Shown: positions 1 through 7,099 of the stretch, piece by piece | Position numbering within the stretch: the first letter of the stretch is position 1 | Layout of the letters: every line of letters starts with the position of its first letter | NCBI GenBank assembly: GCA_030425785.1 | Contig: JAUHYJ010000076.1 | Location: 1 to 10,242, forward strand | Origin: Acidimicrobiia bacterium | Lineage (GTDB): Bacteria > Actinomycetota > Acidimicrobiia > Acidimicrobiales > Ilumatobacteraceae | Length of the DNA stretch: 10,242 nt | Direction: 5' to 3' | The notes under the pieces: generated by a model | Told to the model about the DNA's origin: nothing | Database searches by the model: none | What the model saw: only the letters and a program-made list of their open reading frames with translations | Position numbers and translations under genes: made by a program

Positions 1-1325
1 TGCAGGGCATCGGGCTGGCCGTGGCGACCTTCCTGTTCGCTCGCAACTCGCTGCTCGACCAGCGCGAGATCACGGCGCGCGAGTCGACCTTCGACAACGC
101 CGAGGAACTGAAGGCGGCGCTCGACCAGGGCCGGCCGATCGGCGACGCCATGGTCGAGCTCCAACACGAAGGCGACGGCGACGGCTTCGGCGTCCTGCTC
201 CCGAACCCCACGTCGGGCGTCCCGACCGCGGTCTTCTCCCGCCTGAACCGCGGCATCGACGAACTGCCCGCCGAATTGGTCGACTCGGTCGAGGCGGGCC
301 AATCGGGACAGCAGCTGTACTCGGACGACGATGGCAATCCGTGGCTCGGCATCGGGGTTCGCATCCGAGCGTACGACGTCGGCTACATCGAAGCATTCCC
401 GCTGGCGACGACCGAGAACGCCCTGCGGGCGCTCGTCGGCGCCCTGACCGTTGGGGCCGCGCTCGCCACGATCATCGCCACGTTCTTCGGGCTCTCGACG
501 AGCCGCCGGATCCTCCGACCGCTGTCGCGCGTCGCGGACGCGGCCGGCGGTCTGGCGTCGGGCTCGCTCGACGCCCGCATGGCGACCGAGACCGACCCCG
601 ACCTGAACCGATTGGCCGGCTCGTTCAACGACATGGCCGATGCGGTCCAGGAACGGATCGAGCGCGAACAGCGCTTCGCCTCCGACGTGTCCCACGAGCT
701 GCGATCGCCGATCACTGCGCTCACCGCCGCCGTCGAGGTCCTCGACGCACGCCGAGCCGACCTTCCCGAGCGCACCCAGCAGGCGCTCGACGTCGTCGTC
801 AGCCAAGTGCGCCGCTTCGACGACATGGTCATCGACCTGCTCGAGCTGTCGCGGCTCGAAGCCGGCGCACAGGATCTCCACCGGGAGTCGGTCGACATCG
901 TCGAGCTGTGCGATCGCGTCTCGCACCGGTACGGGCACGGCGAGCTGCCGATCGAGGTGCACGCTCGCGCGCCGCGCAAGGTGTTCATCGACCGGATCCG
1001 GTTCGAGCGCGTGCTCGGCAACCTGCTCGACAATGCGACCCATCACGGCGGCGGTCCGACCCGGATCGCGATCGAGCCGGCGAAGGAGAAGCAGTCGGTG
1101 CTGATCGCGGTCGAGGACGCCGGACCGGGTGTCGCCACCAGCGAGAAGGAGCGCATCTTCGAGCGCTTCGCTCGCGGCAGCGCCGCACGCAACCGGGTCG
1201 GCACCGGGCTCGGGCTCGCACTCGTCGCCGAACACGCAACGGCACTCGGCGGCGAGGCGTGGGTCGAGGATCGGCGCGGCGGCGGCGCTCGTTTCGTCGT
1301 ACGGCTCCCGACGGAGGACACATGA
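1..1325 (+). CDS. Sensor histidine kinase, MtrB-like (5' end missing)
   Basis: Membrane sensor kinase that would autophosphorylate on His and pass phosphate to a response regulator. The frame is open from base 3 to the stop at 1323-1325, so the true start lies upstream; the GTG at 21 is internal. In order: the end of a first membrane helix (about bases 3-35), an extracytoplasmic domain (to about 415), a second helix (about 421-490), HAMP linker (about 499-660), HisKA domain with the phosphoacceptor His at 693-695 in an SHELRSP motif, and an HATPase_c domain with N-box NLLDNATHHGG, G1 motif EDAGPGV and G2 motif GTGLGLALV. All catalytic motifs are intact. The 3' end overlaps the lipoprotein gene by ATGA, so the two are translationally coupled. 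The partner regulator is not visible and should lie upstream. The domain order matches MtrB; orthology is not proven. It is paralogous to the kinase at the right end of the window. Confidence 0.95.
   Translation, partial: QGIGLAVATFLFARNSLLDQREITARESTFDNAEELKAALDQGRPIGDAMVELQHEGDGDGFGVLLPNPTSGVPTAVFSRLNRGIDELPAELVDSVEAGQSGQQLYSDDDGNPWLGIGVRIRAYDVGYIEAFPLATTENALRALVGALTVGAALATIIATFFGLSTSRRILRPLSRVADAAGGLASGSLDARMATETDPDLNRLAGSFNDMADAVQERIEREQRFASDVSHELRSPITALTAAVEVLDARRADLPERTQQALDVVVSQVRRFDDMVIDLLELSRLEAGAQDLHRESVDIVELCDRVSHRYGHGELPIEVHARAPRKVFIDRIRFERVLGNLLDNATHHGGGPTRIAIEPAKEKQSVLIAVEDAGPGVATSEKERIFERFARGSAARNRVGTGLGLALVAEHATALGGEAWVEDRRGGGARFVVRLPTEDT
1313..1317 (+). promoter_or_regulatory. 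Shine-Dalgarno site for the GerMN lipoprotein
   Basis: GGAGG lies four bases before the ATG at 1322, inside the last codons of the kinase. It supports this start and re-initiation across the ATGA overlap. Several genes that begin after an intergenic gap lack a well-spaced site of this kind. Confidence 0.7.
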
Positions 1326-2101
1326 TCGCCCGAGTCGTCTCGATGATCGTCGCGCTCGCGGCGCTCGCCGCGCTCGGCGCGTGCAGCCTGCCGACCGACG
1401 AGCGCGCGGTGCCGTACGACGTCGACGACCTGCGACCCGGATTGACCGAGACCACCACGACGAGCACGACGTCCACGACGACGACGACCTCGGTGGTCCC
1501 GGTCTCGACCGAGCCTGGTTCGCCGACGACGACGCTGCCGGCGTCGACGACCACGTCGCCGATCCCGACCGAACCGGTGACCGTGTACTACACGCTCGGA
1601 TCGACCGACGACCTCCAGCCGGTGGTGTTCCAGCGCGCCTCTCCGGTGTCCGAGCCGGTGGTCCGCCAGCTCCTCCAGGCCCCGACGGGCGTCGACGAGT
1701 TCGGCCTGTTCTCGTCCGTTCGCGCCGGCCTCATCGACGACGTGGCGATCGAGGGCAACCTCGCGACGGTGATCTTGGACGCGGCGATCCTCGATGGCAT
1801 GCCGTCGTCGCAGCAGCGACGAGCGATCGCCCAGATCGTGCTGACGTACACCTCGTTCCGCACCCCCGACCAGGGCAACATCGGCGCGGTCAAGTTCGAG
1901 GCCGACGGCGAGCCGGTCGAGGTGTTCGTGCCAGCGCTCGGCGGAACGAGCCAGCCCGGCGACGAGCTCGAGTTCACCGACTTCGCCGAACTGATCTCGA
2001 CCACGACGCTCACGGCGTCGCCGACCACCACGACCTCGACGACCGTCCCCGACACCACGGCGCCGCCGACCTCCGTCGAGGTCGAGACGACGGCCGGATG
2101 A
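1322..2101 (+). CDS. GerMN-domain lipoprotein with Thr-rich linker and tail
   Basis: 259-residue predicted secreted lipoprotein. Residues 1-20 form a signal peptide ending in a lipobox (ALGAC, lipidated Cys21), so the protein should be anchored on the outer face of the membrane. Residues 42-80 are a Thr/Ser/Pro-rich linker with runs of four and five Thr. Residues 86 to about 225 form a GerMN-type domain: VTVYYT opening strand, then PVVRQLLQAPT, then ATVILDAAILDG, then the IVLTYTSF helix and VKFEADGEPV strand. The last 30 or so residues are again Thr-rich. It overlaps the kinase gene by ATGA. In other actinobacteria the GerMN lipoprotein LpqB follows mtrA-mtrB and modulates the kinase, so an accessory role to the upstream kinase is likely. 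It is much shorter than LpqB and has no C-terminal propeller domain. The ligand is unknown. Confidence 0.88.
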   Translation: MIARVVSMIVALAALAALGACSLPTDERAVPYDVDDLRPGLTETTTTSTTSTTTTTSVVPVSTEPGSPTTTLPASTTTSPIPTEPVTVYYTLGSTDDLQPVVFQRASPVSEPVVRQLLQAPTGVDEFGLFSSVRAGLIDDVAIEGNLATVILDAAILDGMPSSQQRRAIAQIVLTYTSFRTPDQGNIGAVKFEADGEPVEVFVPALGGTSQPGDELEFTDFAELISTTTLTASPTTTTSTTVPDTTAPPTSVEVETTAG

Positions 2102-2126
2102 TCGGAGCCCGCGCCCGCCCGGCTCG

Positions 2127-2969
2127 TCAGTAGCCGAGTCGCTCGACCCGGTCGGGCCGGCGCTGCCAGTCCTTGTCGACCTTCACCCGCAGCTCGAGGA
2201 AGATGCCCTCGGGCATCTGGGCCCTGGCCCGCTTGCCGACCTCCTTCAGCACGGCACCGCCCTTGCCGATCACCATGCCCTTCTGGCTGTCGCGCTCGAC
2301 GACGATGTCGACGCGCACCCGCGGCCACTCCCACTCGACGACCTGGGTGGCGATCGAATAGGGCAGCTCGTCGCGGGTCACGGCGAGCAGCTGCTCGCGC
2401 ACGAGCTCGGCGATGAACTGCTCTTCCGGCATGTCCGACACCTCGTCGTCGGCGAAGAACTGCGGGCCCTCGGGGAGCAGCGACGACAGGTGCTCGACCA
2501 GCGGGCCGATCCCCTCCCCCGTCCTCGCGGACACCGGGAAGTACTCGGAGGCGCCGAGATCGGAGGCGGCGCCGAGCATCGCGATGACCTGGGGCTGCTT
2601 CGCGACGTCGATCTTGTTGACGATCACGACCGTCGACGGCAGGTGCAGGTGCTCGGCCACCCACCGGTCGCCGGACCCGAACGACTTCGTCGCGTCGAGC
2701 ACGAGGCACTGCACGTCGACGTCCTCGGCCGATTCGAGCGCGGTGGCGTTCACCCGCTGACCGAGCGCAGAGACCGGCTTGTGCAGCCCTGGTGTGTCGA
2801 CGAACACCAGCTGCGCGTCGGGCCGGGTGAGCACGCCCATGATCCGGTGCCGCGTCGTCTGCGGCTTGTCGGACACGATCGAGATCTTGCGTCCGCACAT
2901 CGCGTTCACGAGCGACGACTTGCCCACGTTCGGCCGCCCGACGAGCGTGATGAACCCCGACCGATGCAC
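2127..2969 (-). CDS. era: GTPase Era
   Basis: Ribosome-assembly GTPase that binds the 3' end of 16S rRNA during 30S maturation. The 280-residue length from the GTG at 2969 fits the family. G1 is GRPNVGKS (11-18), the G2 Thr is in QTTR (37-40), G3 is DTPG (58-61), G4 is NKID (118-121) and G5 is SAR (147-149). A C-terminal KH domain contains the hallmark ELPYSIA segment (201-207) and the GKGG loop (235-238). The start is chosen because family proteins begin just before the GFITLVGRPN strand; a longer frame back to 3092 overlaps the ligase gene and shows nothing Era-like. It lies 29 bases downstream of the ligase gene on the same strand, so read-through is possible, but a TAGCCT hexamer 7 bases before the GTG suggests its own promoter. 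It is convergent with the GerMN gene, 25 bases away. Confidence 0.97.
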   Translation of the reverse strand: MHRSGFITLVGRPNVGKSSLVNAMCGRKISIVSDKPQTTRHRIMGVLTRPDAQLVFVDTPGLHKPVSALGQRVNATALESAEDVDVQCLVLDATKSFGSGDRWVAEHLHLPSTVVIVNKIDVAKQPQVIAMLGAASDLGASEYFPVSARTGEGIGPLVEHLSSLLPEGPQFFADDEVSDMPEEQFIAELVREQLLAVTRDELPYSIATQVVEWEWPRVRVDIVVERDSQKGMVIGKGGAVLKEVGKRARAQMPEGIFLELRVKVDKDWQRRPDRVERLGY

Positions 2970-2976
2970 GCCCGCC

Positions 2977-2982
2977 AGGCTA
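2977..2982 (-). promoter_or_regulatory. Candidate -10 element of era
   Basis: On the minus strand this reads TAGCCT, followed by 7 bases and the GTG start. It fits the actinobacterial TANNNT -10 at the spacing expected of a leaderless transcript. No convincing -35 is visible. The intervening GGCGGGC could instead act as a poor, closely spaced ribosome-binding site. Confidence 0.4.
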
Positions 2983-2998
2983 CGACGTCCCGAACGGA

Positions 2999-4567
2999 TC
3001 AGACGTTGCCGGTGCGCTCGGCCCAGAACGGCTGGCGCAGCTCGCGCTTCAGGATCTTGCCCGAGCCGGTCTTCGGCAGCTCGTCCATCCACGAGATCGA
3101 CCGCGGCACCTTGTAGCCCGCGAGGTGAGCACGCGCGTGCTCGCGGACCGCGTCGTCGTCGAGGTCGGACCCGGGGCGGCGCACGACGACCGCGTGTACC
3201 GTCTCACCCCAGTCGTCGCTCGGGATGCCGAACACCGCCGCCTCGTACACGTCGGGGTGCGCTTCGAGCGCGGCTTCGATCTCGGCCGGATAGATGTTCA
3301 TCCCGCCCGAGATGATCATGTCCTTCTTGCGGTCGCAGATGTAGAGGAACCCCTCGTCGTCGCGGTATGCGATGTCGCCGACCGTCTGGAAGCCGTCGCG
3401 ATGGTCCTCTTCGAACTTGTCGTGCTGCTTGTAGTAGTCGGCGAACACACCCGGCGATCGGACATAGAGCTCACCGGTCGCCTCCGGACCGGTGCCGGTG
3501 ACGATGTCGCCCTGGTCGTCGTAGAGCCGGATCTCGACCAACGGCGCCTCCTTGCCGCACGACCCGGGCTTGCGCATCTGGTCCTCCGGCCGCAGGATCG
3601 TGTTGACGCCGAGCTCGGTCGACCCGTAGATCTCGAACAGCGACTCCGGCGGGAACGTGGCGACGTACTGCTGCTTCAGGGCGAAGCTCCACGGCGCCGC
3701 GTTGGCGATCATGATCCGCATCGACGACCGGTCGTACCCGGCGAGCACGTCGGGTTCGACGTTGCAGATCATCCGGATCGGCGTCGGCGCCGCGAAGGTC
3801 GAGGTGCACCGGTAGGTCTCGAGCAGACGCAGCCAGTCGACCGGGTCGAACTTGTGCTGCAGCACGACCGTCTGGCCCATCGCCTGGGCGCTCGCCATGA
3901 ACCCGCCCGGGCCCGAGTGGTACAGCGGACCGGTCGTGAGGTACACGTCGTCGGGCGTGTACCCGATGAACGCCGCCATGGCGGCCCCTTGCTCCGGGTC
4001 GCGTCGGGTGTTGCGGTACGCGCCCTTCGGCTTGCCCGTCGTCCCCGACGTGTAGATCATCGTCGCGCCGTCACCCTCGGTCGCCGTCACCTCGTCGACG
4101 GTCGTCGAGTCCGCCGCCGCGACGAGGGGGTCGACCGACACCATCCAGCCGTCGGCGTCACCGGCGTCGCCGTCGAACACGAGCACGTGCTCGACCTTCG
4201 GGACGTCGGACCGGATCCGCTCGAACAGCGGGGCGTACGCGACGTCGACGTAGACGACCGTCGCGTCGCTGTGATCGGTGACGTACGCCGCCTCCTCGTC
4301 GGACAGGCGGTAGTTGAGCGGCACGGCGGTGGCGCCCACCTTGCGGGCCGCATTGACGAGCTCGACCACACCGAGCGAGTTCTGGCCGCACCACACGACC
4401 TTGCTGCCGGCACCGACCCCGTGGTCGCGGAGCACGCGGGCCAGCTGGTTCGCGCTGGCCTCGAGCTCGGCGAAGGACCGCTGCCGGACCGGCTGACCGG
4501 GGCGGTCGTCGACGACGGCGATCTTGTCGGGCTGCGCAGCGGCGTGTGCGGTCAGGAAGTCCCCCAT
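2999..4567 (-). CDS. Acyl-CoA synthetase / AMP-dependent carboxylate-CoA ligase
   Basis: 522-residue enzyme of the ANL adenylating superfamily. It activates a carboxylic acid with ATP to an acyl-AMP and transfers it to CoA. The P-loop is YTSGTTGKPKG (172-182), the A5 motif is IYGSTELG (313-320), and the C-terminal part has the VGDIAYRDDEG and DRKKDMIISGGMNIYP hinge motifs. The catalytic Lys504 lies in KTGSGKILKREL. The length is typical of FadD-type ligases and all key residues are present. The substrate cannot be read from sequence: fatty acids, aryl acids or steroid side-chain acids are all possible. It is divergent from the MaoC-type hydratase with only 45 bases between starts, which suggests joint control and a catabolic acyl-CoA role. 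Era lies just downstream and is probably unrelated in function. Confidence 0.93.
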   Translation of the reverse strand: MGDFLTAHAAAQPDKIAVVDDRPGQPVRQRSFAELEASANQLARVLRDHGVGAGSKVVWCGQNSLGVVELVNAARKVGATAVPLNYRLSDEEAAYVTDHSDATVVYVDVAYAPLFERIRSDVPKVEHVLVFDGDAGDADGWMVSVDPLVAAADSTTVDEVTATEGDGATMIYTSGTTGKPKGAYRNTRRDPEQGAAMAAFIGYTPDDVYLTTGPLYHSGPGGFMASAQAMGQTVVLQHKFDPVDWLRLLETYRCTSTFAAPTPIRMICNVEPDVLAGYDRSSMRIMIANAAPWSFALKQQYVATFPPESLFEIYGSTELGVNTILRPEDQMRKPGSCGKEAPLVEIRLYDDQGDIVTGTGPEATGELYVRSPGVFADYYKQHDKFEEDHRDGFQTVGDIAYRDDEGFLYICDRKKDMIISGGMNIYPAEIEAALEAHPDVYEAAVFGIPSDDWGETVHAVVVRRPGSDLDDDAVREHARAHLAGYKVPRSISWMDELPKTGSGKILKRELRQPFWAERTGNV

Positions 4568-4574
4568 CGCCGTA

Positions 4575-4580
4575 TTCGTA
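4575..4580 (-). promoter_or_regulatory. Candidate -10 element of the acyl-CoA ligase
   Basis: On the minus strand this reads TACGAA, 7 bases before the ATG. It departs from TANNNT at the last base. Its position matches the spacing at other gene starts in the window, but alone it would be weak. Confidence 0.25.
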
Positions 4581-4581
4581 T

Positions 4582-4598
4582 CACCCGGAGACCGGGTG
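4582..4598. promoter_or_regulatory. Perfect inverted repeat, candidate operator
   Basis: CACCCGG and CCGGGTG form a perfect 7-base inverted repeat around AGA. It sits in the 45-base gap between the divergent ligase and hydratase starts, one base from each putative -10 element. A dimeric repressor bound here would cover both promoters. No regulator gene lies beside it. GC-rich palindromes of this size are not rare in such DNA, so position is the main argument. An RNA hairpin is an alternative only if transcription starts farther upstream. Confidence 0.45.
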
Positions 4599-4599
4599 G

Positions 4600-4605
4600 C
4601 ATGCT
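4600..4605 (+). promoter_or_regulatory. Candidate -10 element of the MaoC gene
   Basis: CATGCT lies 7 bases before the ATG at 4613, matching the xANNNT form with C in the first position. It contains the alternative in-frame ATG at 4601. If it is the -10, the 4613 start is correct. Confidence 0.25.
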
Positions 4606-4612
4606 GGCGGAC

Positions 4613-5071
4613 ATGTCAGCACGCGTCATCAACGGCACCGAAGAACTGAAGTCGCTCGTCGGCGAGCACCTCGGCTACTCCCCGTACGTCGAGATCGACC
4701 AGGACCGGGTCAACCTGTTCGCGGACGCGACCGGCGACCATCAGTGGATCCACGTCGACGTCGAGAAGGCCACGGCCGGCCCGTTCGGTGGGCCGATCGC
4801 CCACGGCTACCTCACCCTGTCGCTCGGCCCCTACCTGTATCCGCAGGTCGTCCAGATCACCGGGTTCTCGATGGGCGTCAATTACGGCGCCGAGAAGATC
4901 CGCTTCCCGTCGCCGGTGCCGGTCGGCGCCAAGTTGCGGCTCGGCGTCCAGCTGCTCGACGTCACCGAGATCGCGGGCGGGGTGCAGACGCTGATGGAGT
5001 TCACCTTCGAGTGCGAAGGCGCCAGCAAGCCGAGCTGCGTCGCACAGATCATCTTCCGCCAGTACGAGTGA
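4613..5071 (+). CDS. MaoC-family dehydratase (enoyl-CoA hydratase-like)
   Basis: 152-residue hot-dog-fold protein of the MaoC / (R)-specific enoyl-CoA hydratase family, expected to add water reversibly to trans-2-enoyl-CoA thioesters. The diagnostic hydratase segment is intact: FADATGDHQWIHVD at about 38-51, with the catalytic Asp and His pair, then GGPIAHGYLTLSL. Later NYGAEKIRFPSPVPVG is the second conserved strand region. It is a single-domain form, about half the length of double-hot-dog hydratases. ATG 4613 is preferred because homologues typically start a few residues before the EELKSLVGEHLG segment; ATG 4601 is in frame and would add four residues. It is divergent from the acyl-CoA ligase, consistent with a shared acyl-CoA pathway, though the substrate chain is unknown. 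Its stop is 27 bases from the stop of the convergent carbonic anhydrase gene. Confidence 0.92.
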   Translation: MSARVINGTEELKSLVGEHLGYSPYVEIDQDRVNLFADATGDHQWIHVDVEKATAGPFGGPIAHGYLTLSLGPYLYPQVVQITGFSMGVNYGAEKIRFPSPVPVGAKLRLGVQLLDVTEIAGGVQTLMEFTFECEGASKPSCVAQIIFRQYE

Positions 5072-5098
5072 CGGCCGCCTGGGCCATCGCGAGCCCGG

Positions 5099-5635
5099 TC
5101 AGCCGGAAGTGACCTCGTCGAGACGACCGGTGTCGACGTCGTAGACGAACCCGCGGATGTGGTCCTTGTGGGGCACGAACGGGGTCAGCCGCAGGCGCTC
5201 GATCGACTGGCGCGTGTCGACGTACGGGTCGCTGAACGACTCGACCGACCACCACGGCTTGATGCCGATCTCGGCCTGCAACTCGGACTTCAGCTGATCC
5301 TCGCTGACGCGCTGGAGCCCACAGTCGGTGTGGTGGAGCAGGATGATCTCGCGCGTGCCGAGGTAGCGCTGCGAGAGGCACAGCGACCGGATGACGTCGT
5401 CGGTGATCACACCGCCGGCGTTGCGGATCACGTGGGCCTCGCCGTACTGCATCCCCAGGATCTGGAAGATCGGCATCCGCGAGTCCATGCAGGCGACCAC
5501 GGCCACCCTGGCGCTCGGCTCGACCGGGAGCCCCCCGTGCTCGAAGCGGTCGGCGTACGCCGCGTTGAAGTCGACGAACCGGCCGGCGCTGGGTTCGAAC
5601 TCGGCACCGTCGGTCGCTGATCGATCGAGATCCAT
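5099..5635 (-). CDS. Beta-class carbonic anhydrase, Rv1284/CanA-like
   Basis: 178-residue cytosolic zinc enzyme interconverting CO2 and bicarbonate. The zinc ligands are visible: Cys49 in the CMDSR motif, with the Asp51-Arg53 dyad, and His102 and Cys105 in HHTDCG. GEAHVIRNAGGVITDDVIRS (65-84) and RGFVYDVDTG near the C terminus match the small mycobacterial type typified by M. tuberculosis Rv1284, which is similar in length. That comparison is from memory of the family, not a search. The ATG at 5635 is chosen because the conserved fold begins soon after it. No Shine-Dalgarno site precedes it, but TAGCGT lies 8 bases upstream on the coding strand, suggesting a leaderless mRNA. It is divergent from the serine hydrolase (42-base gap) and convergent with the MaoC gene. 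Its likely role is bicarbonate supply for carboxylases or pH balance. Confidence 0.95.
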   Translation of the reverse strand: MDLDRSATDGAEFEPSAGRFVDFNAAYADRFEHGGLPVEPSARVAVVACMDSRMPIFQILGMQYGEAHVIRNAGGVITDDVIRSLCLSQRYLGTREIILLHHTDCGLQRVSEDQLKSELQAEIGIKPWWSVESFSDPYVDTRQSIERLRLTPFVPHKDHIRGFVYDVDTGRLDEVTSG

Positions 5636-5643
5636 GCGGTCGA

Positions 5644-5649
5644 ACGCTA
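5644..5649 (-). promoter_or_regulatory. Candidate -10 element of the carbonic anhydrase
   Basis: On the minus strand this reads TAGCGT, a strict TANNNT match ending 8 bases before the ATG. No ribosome-binding site lies between. No clear -35 hexamer is found 16-18 bases upstream. Confidence 0.5.
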
Positions 5650-5664
5650 GCGGCCGGCATCGAC

Positions 5665-5670
5665 CACACT
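5665..5670 (+). promoter_or_regulatory. Candidate -10 element of the serine hydrolase
   Basis: CACACT is followed by GGAGGAC and the GTG at 5678. The hexamer is 7 bases from the start but has C in the first position. The GGAGG looks like a Shine-Dalgarno but sits only two bases from the GTG, closer than usual. Either reading supports GTG 5678 as the start. Confidence 0.25.
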
Positions 5671-5677
5671 GGAGGAC

Positions 5678-7099
5678 GTGCCACCCGCGACCAGCGCCGA
5701 CCACAGCGAGGCCGTCGCCGAACTCGTCGACCGCTTCGCCGCCGACCACCACTGTCCGTCGATCGCCTGGGGCGTCGTCGCCGACGGCGGGCTGATCGCA
5801 CGTGGTGGGACCGGCGAGGTCGGTGGGGCGACACCGGACGAACGCACCGTCTACCGGATCGCCTCGATGACCAAGTCGTTCTCGGCGGCCGTCACGCTGC
5901 TGCTCCGCGACGAGGGCGCCGTGCGCCTCGACGACCCGATCGGCCGGCACGCTCCCGAGCTGGCCGGGCTGCATTCGCCGACCGACGACGCCCCTGACAT
6001 CACCGTCCGCGACCTGTTGTGCATGTCGAGCGGCCTGGTCACCGACGACGCGTGGGCCGACCGGCACCTCGACCTCACCGACGACGAGTTCGACGCCATC
6101 GTGCGGAGCGGCCTGGTGTTCGCACGACCGACCGGCGCGTGCCACGAATACTCGAACTTCGGCTTCGCACTGCTCGGGCGGGTGATCCACCGGGCCACGG
6201 GGACGCGACTGCGCCACCACGTCACCGAGCGACTGCTCCGGCCGCTGGGGATGCTCGACACCACGTGGGACGAACCCGACCACGACCGGTGGGCACCTCC
6301 GCTGCGTCGGCTCGACGACGCCTTCGTCGACGAGGTGCCGACACCCGCCGACGGGATGATCGCCCCGATGGGCGGGCTGTGGACGACCGTCGCCGACCTG
6401 GCGATCTGGGTCTCGTGGCTGGCCGACGCGTTCCCCGCCCGCGACGGCGACGACGAGGGGCCGCTCCGACGTGCGTCGCGACGCGAGATGCAGACGCCGC
6501 AGCGGTGGGTCGGCCAGCGCACGATCCGCGGGCTCCGCTTCCCGACCTCGTACGGCTACGGGCTCCGGGTGCTCGACGAGCCGACCCACGGCACGGTCAT
6601 CAGCCACTCGGGCGGTCTTCCGGGCTACGGCTCGAACATGCGATGGGTGCCGGGCGGCTCGATCGGCATCGTCACCCTGTCGAACGTGACGTATGCACCG
6701 GCGACCGAGCTCGGCGCCCGCATCCACGACCTGCTCGCCGAGCGTGGCCTCGGCGCGACGGCGGTCGACGAGCCGACCGACGACGTGGCGACGTCGGGCG
6801 CCGCCCTGGCCGACGTCGTCGCCGCCTGGTCGCGGGGCGTCGCCGCGTCGGACACGGCGCTCGCAGGGCTCTTCGCCGACAACGTCGACCCGGACGACGC
6901 CTATGCACGTCGCAGCGCTGCCGCGGGCGCGCACGGTGCACTCACTACCGGTCCGGTCGTCGCGACGAGCGACGCAGCGGGACGCTTCGACCTGACGGCC
7001 GCCGACGGCACGACCGGACGGGTCACCTTCGCGCTCGCACCCCACCGTCCGCCGCGTGTGCAGCAGTTCTCGATCGCGTTCGACACCCCTGCGGGGTGA
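5678..7099 (+). CDS. Serine hydrolase, beta-lactamase/EstB-like fold
   Basis: 473-residue enzyme of the class C beta-lactamase / penicillin-binding-protein-like superfamily, which includes esterases, D-aminopeptidases and amidases. The active-site triad of motifs is complete: SMTK (Ser63, Lys66), YSN (Tyr158-Asn160) and HSG (310-312) in place of the KTG of true beta-lactamases. LTVRDLL-like (ITVRDLLCMSSG), RPLGMLDTTW and MGGLWTTVADLA segments are typical. There is no signal peptide or membrane helix, so it should be cytosolic and is unlikely to act on peptidoglycan or give drug resistance. About 100 residues after the catalytic domain form an extra region I do not recognise. The GTG start fits the N terminus of the fold. 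It is divergent from the carbonic anhydrase; its stop codon directly abuts that of the convergent glycosyltransferase. The substrate is unknown. Confidence 0.9.
   Translation: MPPATSADHSEAVAELVDRFAADHHCPSIAWGVVADGGLIARGGTGEVGGATPDERTVYRIASMTKSFSAAVTLLLRDEGAVRLDDPIGRHAPELAGLHSPTDDAPDITVRDLLCMSSGLVTDDAWADRHLDLTDDEFDAIVRSGLVFARPTGACHEYSNFGFALLGRVIHRATGTRLRHHVTERLLRPLGMLDTTWDEPDHDRWAPPLRRLDDAFVDEVPTPADGMIAPMGGLWTTVADLAIWVSWLADAFPARDGDDEGPLRRASRREMQTPQRWVGQRTIRGLRFPTSYGYGLRVLDEPTHGTVISHSGGLPGYGSNMRWVPGGSIGIVTLSNVTYAPATELGARIHDLLAERGLGATAVDEPTDDVATSGAALADVVAAWSRGVAASDTALAGLFADNVDPDDAYARRSAAAGAHGALTTGPVVATSDAAGRFDLTAADGTTGRVTFALAPHRPPRVQQFSIAFDTPAG

Noticed and set aside
341..1321. Frame extension upstream of the GerMN lipoprotein
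   Set aside because: It overlaps the kinase in another frame with Arg-rich nonsense sequence. The signal peptide and Shine-Dalgarno place the start at 1322.
2105..2125. GAGCC...GGCTC inverted repeat between the GerMN and era stops
   Set aside because: Only 5 bases with an 11-base loop and no T tract; too weak to call a bidirectional terminator in GC-rich DNA.
3125..4612. Long plus-strand frame upstream of the MaoC start
   Set aside because: It is antisense to the acyl-CoA ligase and low in complexity (Arg/Val/Asp-rich). Family homology begins only at about 4613.
5072..5098. Weak GGGC...GCCC pairing between the MaoC and carbonic anhydrase stops
   Set aside because: A four-base core with a bulge and no T tract; expected by chance at this GC content.
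5099..7045. 648-residue minus-strand open frame covering the serine hydrolase
   Set aside because: Only its last 178 residues (carbonic anhydrase) look like a protein. The rest is antisense to a gene with complete active-site motifs and is an effect of high third-position GC.
5678..7099. Antibiotic-resistance beta-lactamase
   Set aside because: No signal peptide, and HSG replaces KTG. The protein fits the wider esterase/peptidase group, not a resistance enzyme.
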